Assembly: GCA_002500745.1 (NCBI GenBank)
Contig: DLST01000018.1
Location: forward strand, 625,863 to 689,862
Length of the DNA stretch: 64,000 bases
Direction of reading: 5' to 3'
Source of the DNA: Sphingobacterium sp. UBA7855
GTDB taxonomy: Bacteria > Bacteroidota > Bacteroidia > Sphingobacteriales > Sphingobacteriaceae
Each line of letters begins with the position of its first letter. Positions within the stretch are counted from its first letter, which is position 1. The notes below the pieces were generated by a model, which was not told the DNA's origin, ran no database searches, and saw only the letters and a list, made by a program, of their open reading frames with translations. Of this stretch, positions 44,445 through 54,070 are shown in pieces. Position numbers and translations under genes: made by a program.

Positions 44445-46367
44445 TTAAAGACTCAACAATCCATAGATGAAAATGGCAATCACCCCAATTACCATCATCA
44501 ATAAATAAAAACCAACATTACCATTCTGGAGCAAACGCAATACTTTTCCTGTATCAAATGTTGCTTTACCGGCACCATTAACAACGCCATCAATCCCACG
44601 TTGATCCACGACATTCCCAAAGAAAGCCGAAAGCCAATTGATTGGACGTACAATGAGGCTATCATAAAGTTCATCCACGTAAAACTTATGGTAAGAAAGA
44701 TTGCCCAAGAAACCACGCGTACCTTCGCCCTCTTCCGGTAGCTGTTGTCTTTTAACGTATTTATTAAAAGCCAAAGCAACCATAATCAATACCCCAACTA
44801 CCGAAACACCCATTAGTAAATATTCAGTACTGTGTTCCAAATGATGAGTTGCAGGCATTATCGCTTTTCCCTCTGAGAATACTGGCGCCAGGAAATCCTC
44901 AAGCCAATGATTGCCCCCCAAAACAGCGGGTAAATTGATCACACCCCCTATCACCGAAAGTACAGCCAGCACAATGAGTGGTGTGGTCATACTCTTTGGA
45001 GATTCATGCAGATGATGCCTTTGCTCTTCCGTACCACGGAAAGTTCCAAAAAATGTCATAAATAACATCCTAAACATATAGAATGCTGTCATTAATGCGC
45101 CGATAAACCCTAAACCCCAAAGGACTGGACTTGACGTGAAAGCTCCAGCCAATATTTCGTCTTTGGAGAAGAAACCAGAGAATGGTGGAATTCCTGAAAT
45201 CGCGATTGTTCCCATCAACATCGTTAAATAAGTAATTGGCATAGCGCTCTTTAGTCCTCCCATTTTACTCATATCTTGTTCCTCACTCATACCATGTATG
45301 ACAGATCCCGCCCCAAGGAAAAGCAATGCTTTAAAAAAGGCATGTGTCAATACGTGGAAAAATGCTCCTGTAAATGCACCTACACCAAGGCCAAGAAACA
45401 TATAGCCCAATTGCGAAACGGTGGAATAAGCTAATACTTTCTTAATATCATTTTGCGTTAGTGCAATCGCAGCAGCTAGCAGGGCAGTACAAATAGCGAT
45501 GACAGTAATGAGTTGTAAGGTGAACGGTGAAAGGATAAATAATATATTGGAACGTGCAATCATATAAATACCCGCCGTAACCATGGTCGCCGCATGGATC
45601 AGCGCTGATACCGGCGTTGGTCCAGCCATGGCATCCGGCAACCAAGTAAACAAAGGTATTTGCGCAGATTTACCTGTTGCGGCAATAAACAACAAAATAG
45701 TAATGCTAATGACTGTGATATCACCAACAGCAAAATTCTTAGCCGCAGGAAATACAGTCGAAAATTCCAAGGATCCAAAAGTTCCAAGGATTAAAAATAC
45801 CGCAAGTAAAAAACCTAAATCACCTATTCTATTCATCACAAATGCTTTTTTGGCCGCATTTGCATACGAACTATTCTTATACCAAAAGCCGATCAATAAA
45901 TAAGAACATAGCCCTACACCTTCCCAGCCGATGAACATGACCAGGTAATTGGATCCCAATACCAATAGCAACATAAAAAAGATAAAGAGATTCAAATAGG
46001 CGAAGAACTTACCAAATCCATGATCATGATGCATATAACCGATGGAGTATACATGGATAAGAAAACCGATTCCTGTAACGATCAGCAGCATGATGGCACT
46101 TAGTGGGTCTACTAAAAAGGACAGACCGATCTTGAGATTGCCCACCGCAATCCAGTCAAATACATGTTGTTCAATAATACCTGCTTGTCCAGCTTGTCTC
46201 GCTTGATAGACTTCGGAGAAAAGAATACAGCTGCATACAAAAGAAATAAGCACTACAGCGCTGCCAACAGCACCTATCATACCTTTGGATAAGGCATTCC
46301 TACCCAATCCGTTCACAATAAACCCGATTAAGGGCAAAAGGGGAATCAACCAAACTAATTCACTCAT
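44445..46367 (-). CDS. nuoL: NADH-quinone oxidoreductase subunit L
   Basis: Largest antiporter-like membrane subunit, 640 residues. The N-terminal 14-helix core has FIGWEGVGLCSYLLIGFWY near residue 146 and GKSAQIPLFTWLPDAMAGPTP near 235 with its conserved Lys. The last ~120 residues give a further helix and a long charged stretch, matching the lateral helix HL that clamps NuoM and NuoN in known structures. It is 19 bp after nuoK. The length is normal for the family. Confidence 0.96.
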   Translation of the reverse strand: MSELVWLIPLLPLIGFIVNGLGRNALSKGMIGAVGSAVVLISFVCSCILFSEVYQARQAGQAGIIEQHVFDWIAVGNLKIGLSFLVDPLSAIMLLIVTGIGFLIHVYSIGYMHHDHGFGKFFAYLNLFIFFMLLLVLGSNYLVMFIGWEGVGLCSYLLIGFWYKNSSYANAAKKAFVMNRIGDLGFLLAVFLILGTFGSLEFSTVFPAAKNFAVGDITVISITILLFIAATGKSAQIPLFTWLPDAMAGPTPVSALIHAATMVTAGIYMIARSNILFILSPFTLQLITVIAICTALLAAAIALTQNDIKKVLAYSTVSQLGYMFLGLGVGAFTGAFFHVLTHAFFKALLFLGAGSVIHGMSEEQDMSKMGGLKSAMPITYLTMLMGTIAISGIPPFSGFFSKDEILAGAFTSSPVLWGLGFIGALMTAFYMFRMLFMTFFGTFRGTEEQRHHLHESPKSMTTPLIVLAVLSVIGGVINLPAVLGGNHWLEDFLAPVFSEGKAIMPATHHLEHSTEYLLMGVSVVGVLIMVALAFNKYVKRQQLPEEGEGTRGFLGNLSYHKFYVDELYDSLIVRPINWLSAFFGNVVDQRGIDGVVNGAGKATFDTGKVLRLLQNGNVGFYLLMMVIGVIAIFIYGLLSL

Positions 46368-46386
46368 CGTATTTATTTCTTAAGTT

Positions 46387-46716
46387 CTACCAACGCAGTT
46401 TATTTAAGGAATCGATATCCACAGACTTCGTATTCCGATATACCATAATAATAATCGCTAGGCCTACGGCAACTTCTGCCGCTGCCAACGCCATGATAAA
46501 AAAGACAAAGACCTGTCCGGATGAATCGCCATGCTGTACAGAAAATGCTGCTAAAAGAAGATTGACCGCATTCAGCATCAATTCAATAGACATCATGATA
46601 ATGATGACGTTACGGCGAATAAGAACACCAATAACACCAATAGCAAAAATAATCGAGCAGAAAATCAAGTAATGATTTATTGGCACCCCTTGCAACTGTT
46701 GAACAACTGTTTCCAT
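46387..46716 (-). CDS. nuoK: NADH-quinone oxidoreductase subunit K
   Basis: Small membrane subunit of 109 residues with three helices. Conserved Glu residues in MMSIELMLNAVNLLLAA (near 46) and AAEVAVGLAIII (near 83) lie on the central polar axis of complex I. Its start overlaps the nuoJ stop by one base. Confidence 0.95.
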   Translation of the reverse strand: METVVQQLQGVPINHYLIFCSIIFAIGVIGVLIRRNVIIIMMSIELMLNAVNLLLAAFSVQHGDSSGQVFVFFIMALAAAEVAVGLAIIIMVYRNTKSVDIDSLNKLRW

Positions 46717-47213
46717 TAGATTTGTTTAGGTTCTTTCTTAGCTAATAATATCGCTCCGATCATTGCTGTCAATAACAATAGCGACGATAACTCAAATGGG
46801 AGCAAAAATTCGTTAAACAACACTTTACCCAAATTCTTGACCAATCCGATCTCTGGATTTACGACGGTCAGTGGATTTGAAATATCGAATACACGATACA
46901 CGCCGAAAAAAGTCACCAGTAAGCAACAGCCTGCGATAACGCCCATAAATTTAACTAAATTGGATTTCATGGGCTCGGTATCCTTATTGAGGTTGAGCAA
47001 CATCAGTACAAATAGAAACAAAACCATAATGGCCCCCATATACACAATGAAATTCACTACAGCCAAAAACTGGGCATTCAAAAGAATATAATGTATGGTA
47101 AATGTGAAAAACGTAATCACCAAATACAATACACTGTGTACAGGATTTTTGGTAAAAATGGTCATTAGCGCAAAGAAAATAGACAAGAAGGCTACAAAAT
47201 AAAATACGGTCAT
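46716..47213 (-). CDS. nuoJ: NADH-quinone oxidoreductase subunit J
   Basis: Membrane subunit of 165 residues with five helices. NFIVYMGAIMVLFLFVLMLL (residues about 54-73) is the conserved third helix, whose pi-bulge rotates during turnover in known structures. It begins 11 bp after nuoI and shares one base with nuoK. The C-terminus, after the fifth helix (AMIGAILLAKKEP), is short. Confidence 0.95.
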   Translation of the reverse strand: MTVFYFVAFLSIFFALMTIFTKNPVHSVLYLVITFFTFTIHYILLNAQFLAVVNFIVYMGAIMVLFLFVLMLLNLNKDTEPMKSNLVKFMGVIAGCCLLVTFFGVYRVFDISNPLTVVNPEIGLVKNLGKVLFNEFLLPFELSSLLLLTAMIGAILLAKKEPKQI

Positions 47214-47224
47214 AATTTCCTGGT

Positions 47225-47734
47225 TTAGCTCTTTAATTTGGTAATATCAAATGTCGGTTCAACCAATTTGTCTTTTCCATAGATAAAATCCTTACGGCGA
47301 TAATCTGCGGTCACATGGGGACCGTCCAAATAGATCGCTTCTTTTGGGCAGGCCTCTTCACATAGGCCACAGAAAATACAGCGCAACATATTGATTTCAT
47401 ATACTGACGCATATTTTTCCTCGCGATAAAGGTGCTCCTCCCCTTTTTTACGCTCAGCAGCGGTCATAGTGATCGCCTCCGCAGGACAGGATAAGGCACA
47501 CAATCCACAGGCTGTACAACGTTCGCGCCCCTCTTCATCACGTTTGAGCGAGTGCTGCCCTCTAAAATTTTTCGAATAAGGTCTTATTTCCTCAGGATAT
47601 TTAACGGTTGGTATTTTTTTAAAAAAATGCCTTAATGTAATTCGCAAACCTTTTACAATAGCCGGAAAGTAGATTCTTTCGGCGAATGTCATTGGTTTTT
47701 GTTCAATTACTTTTTTACGATTGGTAAGTTGCAT
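47225..47734 (-). CDS. nuoI: NADH-quinone oxidoreductase subunit I
   Basis: Peripheral-arm subunit of 169 residues that carries clusters N6a and N6b. Two CxxCxxCxxxCP motifs are present, with Cys73, 76, 79, 83 and Cys119, 122, 125, 129. The N-terminal amphipathic part (YFPAIVKGLRITLRHFF) rests on the membrane and packs on NuoH. It lies between nuoH and nuoJ, 11-12 bp from each. Confidence 0.96.
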   Translation of the reverse strand: MQLTNRKKVIEQKPMTFAERIYFPAIVKGLRITLRHFFKKIPTVKYPEEIRPYSKNFRGQHSLKRDEEGRERCTACGLCALSCPAEAITMTAAERKKGEEHLYREEKYASVYEINMLRCIFCGLCEEACPKEAIYLDGPHVTADYRRKDFIYGKDKLVEPTFDITKLKS

Positions 47735-47746
47735 AAAAGTCCTTTC

Positions 47747-48787
47747 TTATGAGAAATACGTGTCTTTAATCAATGTAAATACACCTGTAAGTACGATATT
47801 GGCAATCGCCAATGGGATCAGCATTTTCCAGCCCAGATTCATCAGTTGATCATAGCGGAAGCGAGGCAATGTCCAGCGCACCCACATAAAGAAAAAGATA
47901 AACAAAAATATCTTGATAAAGAATACAACTACCCCGATGATCGTGATCATATTGGCAGACAATCCCAGATCATTCATAAAAGGGAAATTATAACCACCAA
48001 AATAGAGTGAAGCCATAAGTGCCGAGGAGACAAACATATTGATGTATTCGGAGAACATATAGAGCCCCAATTTCATGGAAGAATACTCCGTATGATAACC
48101 ACCAACAAGCTCGGTCTCACATTCGGGTAAGTCAAAAGGGACTCGGTTACACTCAGCAAAGGCACACACCATAAAAATAATAAAACCTAACGGCTGAGCC
48201 CAAATATTCCAATTGACAAAACCAGATTGTTGCGCAACGATTTCCTTCAGGGAGAGGCTTTGTGTCACCATCAATAAAGCGATTATCGAAAGCCCCATGG
48301 CAATTTCATAACTGATGCTCTGTGATGCTGCACGAATAGCACCCATCAAAGAAAACTTATTATTCGACGCCCAGCCGCCCAACATAATTCCATATACACC
48401 CAATGCTATGACACCAAACATATACAGAATACCGACATTAACATCAGTAACCTGCAAGGAAATTATCCGATCTCCAATCTGCAACTCCTGTCCCCAAGGG
48501 ATCACGGCAGAACTTATACAGGCAGTTATAATGGCTATCGTAGGGCCTACTATAAAAAGTACTTTATGCGCACCTGCCGGGATAATTTCCTCCTTAAAAA
48601 AGAATTTTCCCCCATCGCAAAGGGGTTGCAAAATTCCAAAAATACCAGCACGATCAGGACCATAACGATCCTGCATAAAACCGGCAATTTTACGTTCTGC
48701 TAGCGTAGAATACATCGCAATTAACAACGTAACTACGAAGATGATAAACACCAGTATTAATTTTTCGATGACAAAAGACCACTCCAT
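47747..48787 (-). CDS. nuoH: NADH-quinone oxidoreductase subunit H
   Basis: Membrane subunit of 346 residues with eight or nine helices, at the junction of the two arms where quinone enters. AERKIAGFMQDRYGPDRAG near residue 30 is the conserved first loop. FAECNRVPFDLPECETELVGGYHTEY (near 211) is the acidic quinone-site loop, quoted in part. MWVRWTLPRFRYDQLMNLGWK near 303 is also conserved. It follows nuoG by eight bases. Confidence 0.96.
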   Translation of the reverse strand: MEWSFVIEKLILVFIIFVVTLLIAMYSTLAERKIAGFMQDRYGPDRAGIFGILQPLCDGGKFFFKEEIIPAGAHKVLFIVGPTIAIITACISSAVIPWGQELQIGDRIISLQVTDVNVGILYMFGVIALGVYGIMLGGWASNNKFSLMGAIRAASQSISYEIAMGLSIIALLMVTQSLSLKEIVAQQSGFVNWNIWAQPLGFIIFMVCAFAECNRVPFDLPECETELVGGYHTEYSSMKLGLYMFSEYINMFVSSALMASLYFGGYNFPFMNDLGLSANMITIIGVVVFFIKIFLFIFFFMWVRWTLPRFRYDQLMNLGWKMLIPLAIANIVLTGVFTLIKDTYFS

Positions 48788-48795
48788 ATTCGTGA

Positions 48796-49815
48796 TTATT
48801 TCAATTTTTCTGTTCTAGCTAACTGTTCGCGATTTTTTTCCTGCAGTACAGGATTTTCCTTAACGACTTTTGGCGGATTAAATAACTCATAGTGATTAGC
48901 TGAGATAACCGAATGTGGGTCTATTTCTGTTGGTTCCTCCAATATCCAATCACTTGTTTTTTTCTGATCATAGCGGCAGGTATTACAAATAAACTCTTCC
49001 ACTTCGCCAAATTCATCCTTTCGCGCGGTCACCCGAATAACCTCTTCCCCTTTATACCATAACGTTACCTTACCAGAACAAGTGGGGCAATTGCGATGTG
49101 CATCAACCGGTTTGGTAAACCATACTCTATTTTTAAATCTGAAGGTTTTATCCGTCAGAGCGCCCACAGGACAGACATCAATGACATTCCCAGAAAAATC
49201 ATTATCAATCACATTTTCGATATAAGTAGAGATTTCTGAATGATCACCTCGCCCTAAGATACCATGTACACGCTGATCGGTTAACTGATTGGCAACATAC
49301 ACACAACGGTAGCATAAGATACAGCGATTCATATGCAATTGGATTTTATCACCCAGATCGATACGTTCAAAAGTCCGCCGGTCGAATTCGTAACGCGTAT
49401 GCGCACTGCCGTGTTCGTAACTTAGATCTTGCAATTTACATTCACCTGCCTGATCACAGATTGGACAGTCCAAAGGATGATTAATCAATAGGATTTCAAC
49501 AACCCCCTTTCTTGCTTCTATTACTTCAGGAGAGGTTATATTTTGTACTTCCATCCCGTCCATCACCGTTGTACGGCAAGATGCAACCAATTTTGGCATA
49601 GGCCGAGGATCTTTTTCCGATCCCTTGGATACCTTTACCAAGCATGTACGGCACTTACCACCACTTCCCTCCAATTTGGAGTAGTAACACATTGCTGGAG
49701 GGACAATATCACCACCGATCTGTCTCGCAGCATTCAATATGCTTGTCCCAGGAGCAACCTCTACAGGTATACCATCGATGGTGACCTTAAACTTTACATC
49801 TTCCGCTTCTGCCAT
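48796..49815 (-). CDS. nuoG: NADH-quinone oxidoreductase subunit G, short form
   Basis: Iron-sulfur subunit of the NADH-input module. At 339 residues it is far shorter than the ~900-residue E. coli NuoG and lacks the large molybdopterin-oxidoreductase-like domain. The electron-carrying part is intact: 2Fe-2S ligands Cys43, 55, 58, 80; a cluster with His113, Cys117, 120, 126; and a second with Cys165, 168, 171, 215. A further CxxC pair of motifs follows (Cys243/246 and Cys277/280), spaced unlike the CxxCxxxC of known N7 clusters. The tail after 285 is polar. Stop and start signals around it are clean, so the short length is real. Confidence 0.92.
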   Translation of the reverse strand: MAEAEDVKFKVTIDGIPVEVAPGTSILNAARQIGGDIVPPAMCYYSKLEGSGGKCRTCLVKVSKGSEKDPRPMPKLVASCRTTVMDGMEVQNITSPEVIEARKGVVEILLINHPLDCPICDQAGECKLQDLSYEHGSAHTRYEFDRRTFERIDLGDKIQLHMNRCILCYRCVYVANQLTDQRVHGILGRGDHSEISTYIENVIDNDFSGNVIDVCPVGALTDKTFRFKNRVWFTKPVDAHRNCPTCSGKVTLWYKGEEVIRVTARKDEFGEVEEFICNTCRYDQKKTSDWILEEPTEIDPHSVISANHYELFNPPKVVKENPVLQEKNREQLARTEKLK

Positions 49816-49845
49816 GATATAATTTATTTAGCGTTACAGCTTCTA

Positions 49846-51201
49846 TTATGATACTATTGGTTGTAAAGGATCAGCATAATGTGCCAGTCCATAATTCCGT
49901 GTTTGTGACTCTTTCGGATGAAGGATATGCCATTCAAATTCATCCCTAAAGTGTCTTATTGCTGCTGCCACAGGCCATGCCGCAGCATCACCAAGTGGAC
50001 AGATTGTATTTCCTTCAATTTTTCGCTGCACATCCCACAGCAAATCAATGTCTGACATCGAGCCATGGCCGCTCTCGATCTTATGCAGCACCTTCTCCAT
50101 CCAACCCGTTCCTTCACGACAAGGCGAACACTGACCACAGCTTTCATGATGATAGAATCGCGCAAAGTTCCACGTATTGCGTACCACGCATTGATCCTCA
50201 TCAAATACGATGAAACCACCGGATCCAAGCATTGTACCCGTCTGGAAGCCACCATCCGCCAATGACTCATAAGTCATCAATCGACTATTTCCAGCGGCAG
50301 TTTTCAAAATTAAGTTGGCTGGTAAAATAGGGACCGAAGAGCCCCCAGCTACGACAGCCTTCATCCGTTTCCCATTGGCAATACCACCACAATATTCGTC
50401 TGAAAAAATAAACTCTTCCACAGGCAGACCAAGTTCAATTTCATAGACACCTGGTTTTACAATATTTCCGCTCGCAGAAATCAACTTTGTTCCTGTACTA
50501 CGTTCTATACCGATCTTCGCATACTCATCGCCACCCAAATTTATAATGGGAACCGTCGCTGCGATTGACTCCACATTATTCACCACGGTGGGGCAATTAT
50601 ATAAGCCAGCAATTGCGGGAAAAGGAGGTTTTATACGTGGGTTACCTCGTTTCCCTTCTAAGGACTCTAATAAAGCCGTTTCCTCACCGCAGATATAGGC
50701 TCCGCCGCCCGGCTGAACATAGATTTCTAGATCATACCCCGAACCTAAAATATTTTTACCCAAAAACCCTTTTTCCTTAGCTTCAGCAATAGCACGCTCC
50801 AGAATTCTGATCTGTGGCATCATCTCTCCACGCACATAGATATACGACGTGTGAGCCCCCAAAGCGAAGCTAGATACAATCATTCCCTCAATGAGCGCAT
50901 GTGGAATATGTGTCATTAAATAACGGTCTTTGAATGTCCCTGGTTCAGACTCGTCCGCATTACAGACCAAATAGCGCGGCACCCCCTCAGGTTTGGCCAA
51001 AAAGGACCATTTCATTCCCGTTGGAAAACCAGCTCCCCCACGGCCACGTAATCCAGACTTCTTAACCTCTTCGACAACGTCCTCAGGAGACATTGTCTTT
51101 AATACTTTTTCAACAGCAACATAACCACCTTTTTGCCGATAGACCTCAAAGGTATTGATGCCCGGAACATCGATATGAGTCAACAAAAGTTTACGTGCCA
51201 T
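49846..51201 (-). CDS. nuoF: NADH-quinone oxidoreductase subunit F
   Basis: NADH- and FMN-binding subunit of 451 residues. The Gly-rich GRGGAGFPTGMKW near residue 52 binds FMN. GGGAYICGEETALLESLEG near 163 with the following RGNPRIKPPFPA is the NADH site. The N3 cluster ligands are in ESCGQCSPCREG (near 347-358) and in NTICPLGDAAAWP (near 396). Its start is one base from the nuoE stop. Its presence, with nuoE, shows that this complex uses NADH directly. Confidence 0.97.
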   Translation of the reverse strand: MARKLLLTHIDVPGINTFEVYRQKGGYVAVEKVLKTMSPEDVVEEVKKSGLRGRGGAGFPTGMKWSFLAKPEGVPRYLVCNADESEPGTFKDRYLMTHIPHALIEGMIVSSFALGAHTSYIYVRGEMMPQIRILERAIAEAKEKGFLGKNILGSGYDLEIYVQPGGGAYICGEETALLESLEGKRGNPRIKPPFPAIAGLYNCPTVVNNVESIAATVPIINLGGDEYAKIGIERSTGTKLISASGNIVKPGVYEIELGLPVEEFIFSDEYCGGIANGKRMKAVVAGGSSVPILPANLILKTAAGNSRLMTYESLADGGFQTGTMLGSGGFIVFDEDQCVVRNTWNFARFYHHESCGQCSPCREGTGWMEKVLHKIESGHGSMSDIDLLWDVQRKIEGNTICPLGDAAAWPVAAAIRHFRDEFEWHILHPKESQTRNYGLAHYADPLQPIVS

Positions 51202-51202
51202 A

Positions 51203-51724
51203 TTATTCTGTTTTAGCTTTTAAATTATCAATCAATTCGTCGACTTTATCTTCTGTCAGATGCTCATAGAATGTATATTCAGGGCCGATCTGCAAGACTG
51301 GGCCAAAGCCACAGGCAGCCAAACATTCCACACCACGCCAGGAAAAAAGCCCATCGCTGGTGACCTCGCCTTCCTTCACACCAAGCTTTTGCTCTAAATG
51401 CTTCATAATACGCTCTGCACCGACCAAACAACAAGGCCCTGTACGGCAAATCTCGAGGACATATTTTCCTTTAGGTTGCAACAGGAACATGGTATAGAAA
51501 GTTGCCACCTCGTATACCTCAATCGGTAATATATTCAGGTAAGCAGCAACCTTATCCATCGCATCTGCGCTGACCCAGCCATATTCCGCCTGAACCAGAT
51601 GTAAAATGGGCAATAAGCCTGATTTTTGCTTTCCTTCGGGGTAACGGCTTACTACTTCTCCAAACTTGGCTAACAATTCTGGAGAAAACGTTACATTTAC
51701 ATTATGTTGTTTTACACTAAGCAT
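51203..51724 (-). CDS. nuoE: NADH-quinone oxidoreductase subunit E
   Basis: Thioredoxin-fold subunit of 173 residues with the N1a 2Fe-2S cluster; ligands are Cys93, Cys98, Cys134 and Cys138 (CxxxxC and CxxxC). LLPILHLVQAEYGWVS near residue 37 is the helical entry typical of the family. Its start overlaps the nuoD end by eight bases, so translation is probably coupled. Confidence 0.96.
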   Translation of the reverse strand: MLSVKQHNVNVTFSPELLAKFGEVVSRYPEGKQKSGLLPILHLVQAEYGWVSADAMDKVAAYLNILPIEVYEVATFYTMFLLQPKGKYVLEICRTGPCCLVGAERIMKHLEQKLGVKEGEVTSDGLFSWRGVECLAACGFGPVLQIGPEYTFYEHLTEDKVDELIDNLKAKTE

Positions 51725-52952
51725 CTAATTCTCCAGCTATAACGTTAAGACTACTCATATTTATAATGGCATCAGAAATCAGCATTCCTGCACTCATTGG
51801 CGCAAACATCTGATAATTGACAAAAGAAGGTCTCCTGAAATGCAGACGATAAGGTGAGCGTCCACCATCATGAATTAAATAAAATCCAAGTTCACCATTT
51901 GCCCCTTCGACGGCATGATAGACTTCAGCTTTTGGTGTATCCACCTCACCCATGACGATTTTAAAATGATAGATTAAAGCTTCCATATTGGTATACACCT
52001 GTTCTTTCGGAGGCAAATAAAAATCAGGCACTTCGGCATGAAATACCCCTTTAGGCTCTTTCTCTATTTTGTCCAATGCCTGCTCTATAATCCGAAGAGA
52101 TTGCCACATTTCGGCATTCCGTACCATAAATCGGTCATAGACATCCCCTGTCGTACCAACAGGCACATCGAAATCAAATTCATCATACGAGCAATAAGGA
52201 TTCTGTACGCGCACATCATAATCGACACCTGTTGCCCGTAAAATAGGGCCAGACCAGCCATAATCCAGGGCATCTTCTGCTGTTACAGCAGCAACACCCG
52301 ACGTTCGTTCGATAAAAATGCGGTTACGAACAAACAACTCTTCAAACTCTTGCAATACCGGAGGATAGCGTTTCAGAAATTCACGTATCTTCTCAAAGGC
52401 TATCGCGTTAAAATCACGCTCGAAGCCTCCGATACGACCAATATTCGTTGTCAGGCGAGCACCACAGATTTCTTCAAAGATTTCATAGATAAACTCGCGC
52501 TCCTGCATCACATACAAAAAGCCCGAAAAAGCACCCGTATCTACCCCCAAAATACCATTACAAATAATATGATCTGCAATACGGGCAAGCTCCATAACGA
52601 TAACACGCATGTATTGCACCCGTTTAGGAATCTCTATCTTAAGAAGCTTCTCAACAGTCATATGCCAGCCCATGTTATTGATCGGCGCCGAACAATAATT
52701 CAAACGGTCTGTCAATGGAGTAATTTGATAAAACGGTCGATGCTCAGCAATTTTTTCGAATGCGCGGTGAATATAACCGATCGTCGATACGCCACTCACA
52801 ATACGCTCGCCATCGATTTGTACCACGTTCTGAAACACGCCATGCGTAGCGGGATGCGTGGGCCCAATATTTAAGGTAATCAACTCATCTTGTGGATCGT
52901 TATCTTCAAAAACGGGTTGATTAGGTGTGATCTTGCTAATAAATTCGCTCAT
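51717..52952 (-). CDS. nuoD: NADH-quinone oxidoreductase subunit D
   Basis: The 49-kDa-type subunit of 411 residues, forming the quinone site with NuoB. NIGPTHPATHGVFQNVVQ near residue 28 has the conserved quinone-site His, and YIHRAFEKIAEHRPF is near 60. The C-terminus ends in VIAGELDA with the Asp/Arg region typical of [NiFe]-hydrogenase-like proteins. nuoC is a separate gene 10 bp upstream, not fused as in E. coli. Confidence 0.96.
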   Translation of the reverse strand: MSEFISKITPNQPVFEDNDPQDELITLNIGPTHPATHGVFQNVVQIDGERIVSGVSTIGYIHRAFEKIAEHRPFYQITPLTDRLNYCSAPINNMGWHMTVEKLLKIEIPKRVQYMRVIVMELARIADHIICNGILGVDTGAFSGFLYVMQEREFIYEIFEEICGARLTTNIGRIGGFERDFNAIAFEKIREFLKRYPPVLQEFEELFVRNRIFIERTSGVAAVTAEDALDYGWSGPILRATGVDYDVRVQNPYCSYDEFDFDVPVGTTGDVYDRFMVRNAEMWQSLRIIEQALDKIEKEPKGVFHAEVPDFYLPPKEQVYTNMEALIYHFKIVMGEVDTPKAEVYHAVEGANGELGFYLIHDGGRSPYRLHFRRPSFVNYQMFAPMSAGMLISDAIINMSSLNVIAGELDA

Positions 52953-52962
52953 AGTATATACT

Positions 52963-53457
52963 TTAACGGCCGAAATACAAATCTTTTTTATCTACGCGAT
53001 TTGGATCCTCCAAAGGGTATTCCTTACGCATTGGAAACACCTCCATATCATCTACATTCAAAATCCTTCTCAAATCCGGATGCCCTATAAAATTGACGCC
53101 AAAAAAATCAAAAGTCTCACGCTCCATCCAATTTGCACCTTTCCAAACCACAGTCGCAGTTGGAATCTCTGGATTCGGGCCTTGCAAAAACACTTTCACC
53201 CGTATCCGTATATTATGAACTAGACTATGGATATGATAAACGACAGCAAATTCCTTTTCCAAATGCGGATAATGTACTGCTGTAATATCGGTTAGATGGA
53301 TAAATTGCAACTCACCACTCGACTTCAGGAAACGAAGCACTTCAATCAGATCTTCCTTTTCAACCATAACGGTCAATAAATCGTGAGCATCCGGAATTTC
53401 CTGAATCTTTGCGGGAAAATTCTCTTCGAGCTTATCCAATAAAAAACTGCTTTCCAT
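52963..53457 (-). CDS. nuoC: NADH-quinone oxidoreductase subunit C
   Basis: The 30-kDa-type structural subunit, 164 residues. TDITAVHYP near residue 57 and the signature ERETFDFFGVNFIGHPDLRRIL (near 111), quoted in part with the conserved acidic and Arg residues, identify it. It lacks clusters and supports NuoD and NuoB. It starts three bases after the nuoB stop. Confidence 0.95.
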   Translation of the reverse strand: MESSFLLDKLEENFPAKIQEIPDAHDLLTVMVEKEDLIEVLRFLKSSGELQFIHLTDITAVHYPHLEKEFAVVYHIHSLVHNIRIRVKVFLQGPNPEIPTATVVWKGANWMERETFDFFGVNFIGHPDLRRILNVDDMEVFPMRKEYPLEDPNRVDKKDLYFGR

Positions 53458-53460
53458 CGT

Positions 53461-54012
53461 TTATTTATTTGTATGAATTCCGTACTTTTCAAGCAATGCC
53501 TTATATTCTGGCGTATTTCTCCGGTTCAAGGATTCATTCTTCACGATGTCCTGTAAACGCAACACGCCATCCAAAATTGCTTCAGGGCGGGGTGGACAAC
53601 CCGGCACATAAACATCGACTGGTATAATTTCATCGATCCCCTGCAGCACAGAATAGGTATCGAAAATACCACCACTAGAGGCACAGGCCCCCACAGCGAT
53701 TACCCAACGCGGCTCAGCCATCTGCACATACACTTGCCTAAGCACAGGTGCCATCTTCTTAGCAATAGTACCCATAACCAATAGCATATCTGCCTGCCTC
53801 GGTGAAAAGCTAGGCCTTTCGGCACCGAACCTTGCCAAGTCATAGGTTGAACCCATTGTTGCCATAAACTCGATACCACAACAGGATGTGGCGAACGGCA
53901 AAGGCCATAATGAGTTGGCTCGCGCCAAGCCAATGGCTTTATCTAAACTCGTCGCAAAAAAACCTGCGCCTTCTACCCCTGGAGGAGCTTCTGCTAATTT
54001 TATATCACTCAT
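53461..54012 (-). CDS. nuoB: NADH-quinone oxidoreductase subunit B
   Basis: PSST-type subunit of 183 residues, binding the last cluster, N2, which reduces quinone. The tandem Cys44-Cys45 is in SCCGIEFMA, with the other ligands in GACASSGG (near 108) and [10 protein letters not shown] (near 138). I chose the ATG at 54012; the longer frame begins with TTG and adds 12 unrelated residues. nuoA is 58 bp upstream. Confidence 0.96.
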   Translation of the reverse strand: MSDIKLAEAPPGVEGAGFFATSLDKAIGLARANSLWPLPFATSCCGIEFMATMGSTYDLARFGAERPSFSPRQADMLLVMGTIAKKMAPVLRQVYVQMAEPRWVIAVGACASSGGIFDTYSVLQGIDEIIPVDVYVPGCPPRPEAILDGVLRLQDIVKNESLNRRNTPEYKALLEKYGIHTNK

Positions 54013-54070
54013 GAAAAGTCGATTTATAGGTTTAGTATTGTTGGCCAAAAACCAATCATAATAAGGATAT

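Noticed and set aside
52350..52874. A 174-codon plus-strand open frame inside nuoD
   Set aside because: It is the antisense shadow of the well-matched nuoD gene; its sequence has no domain or start signal.
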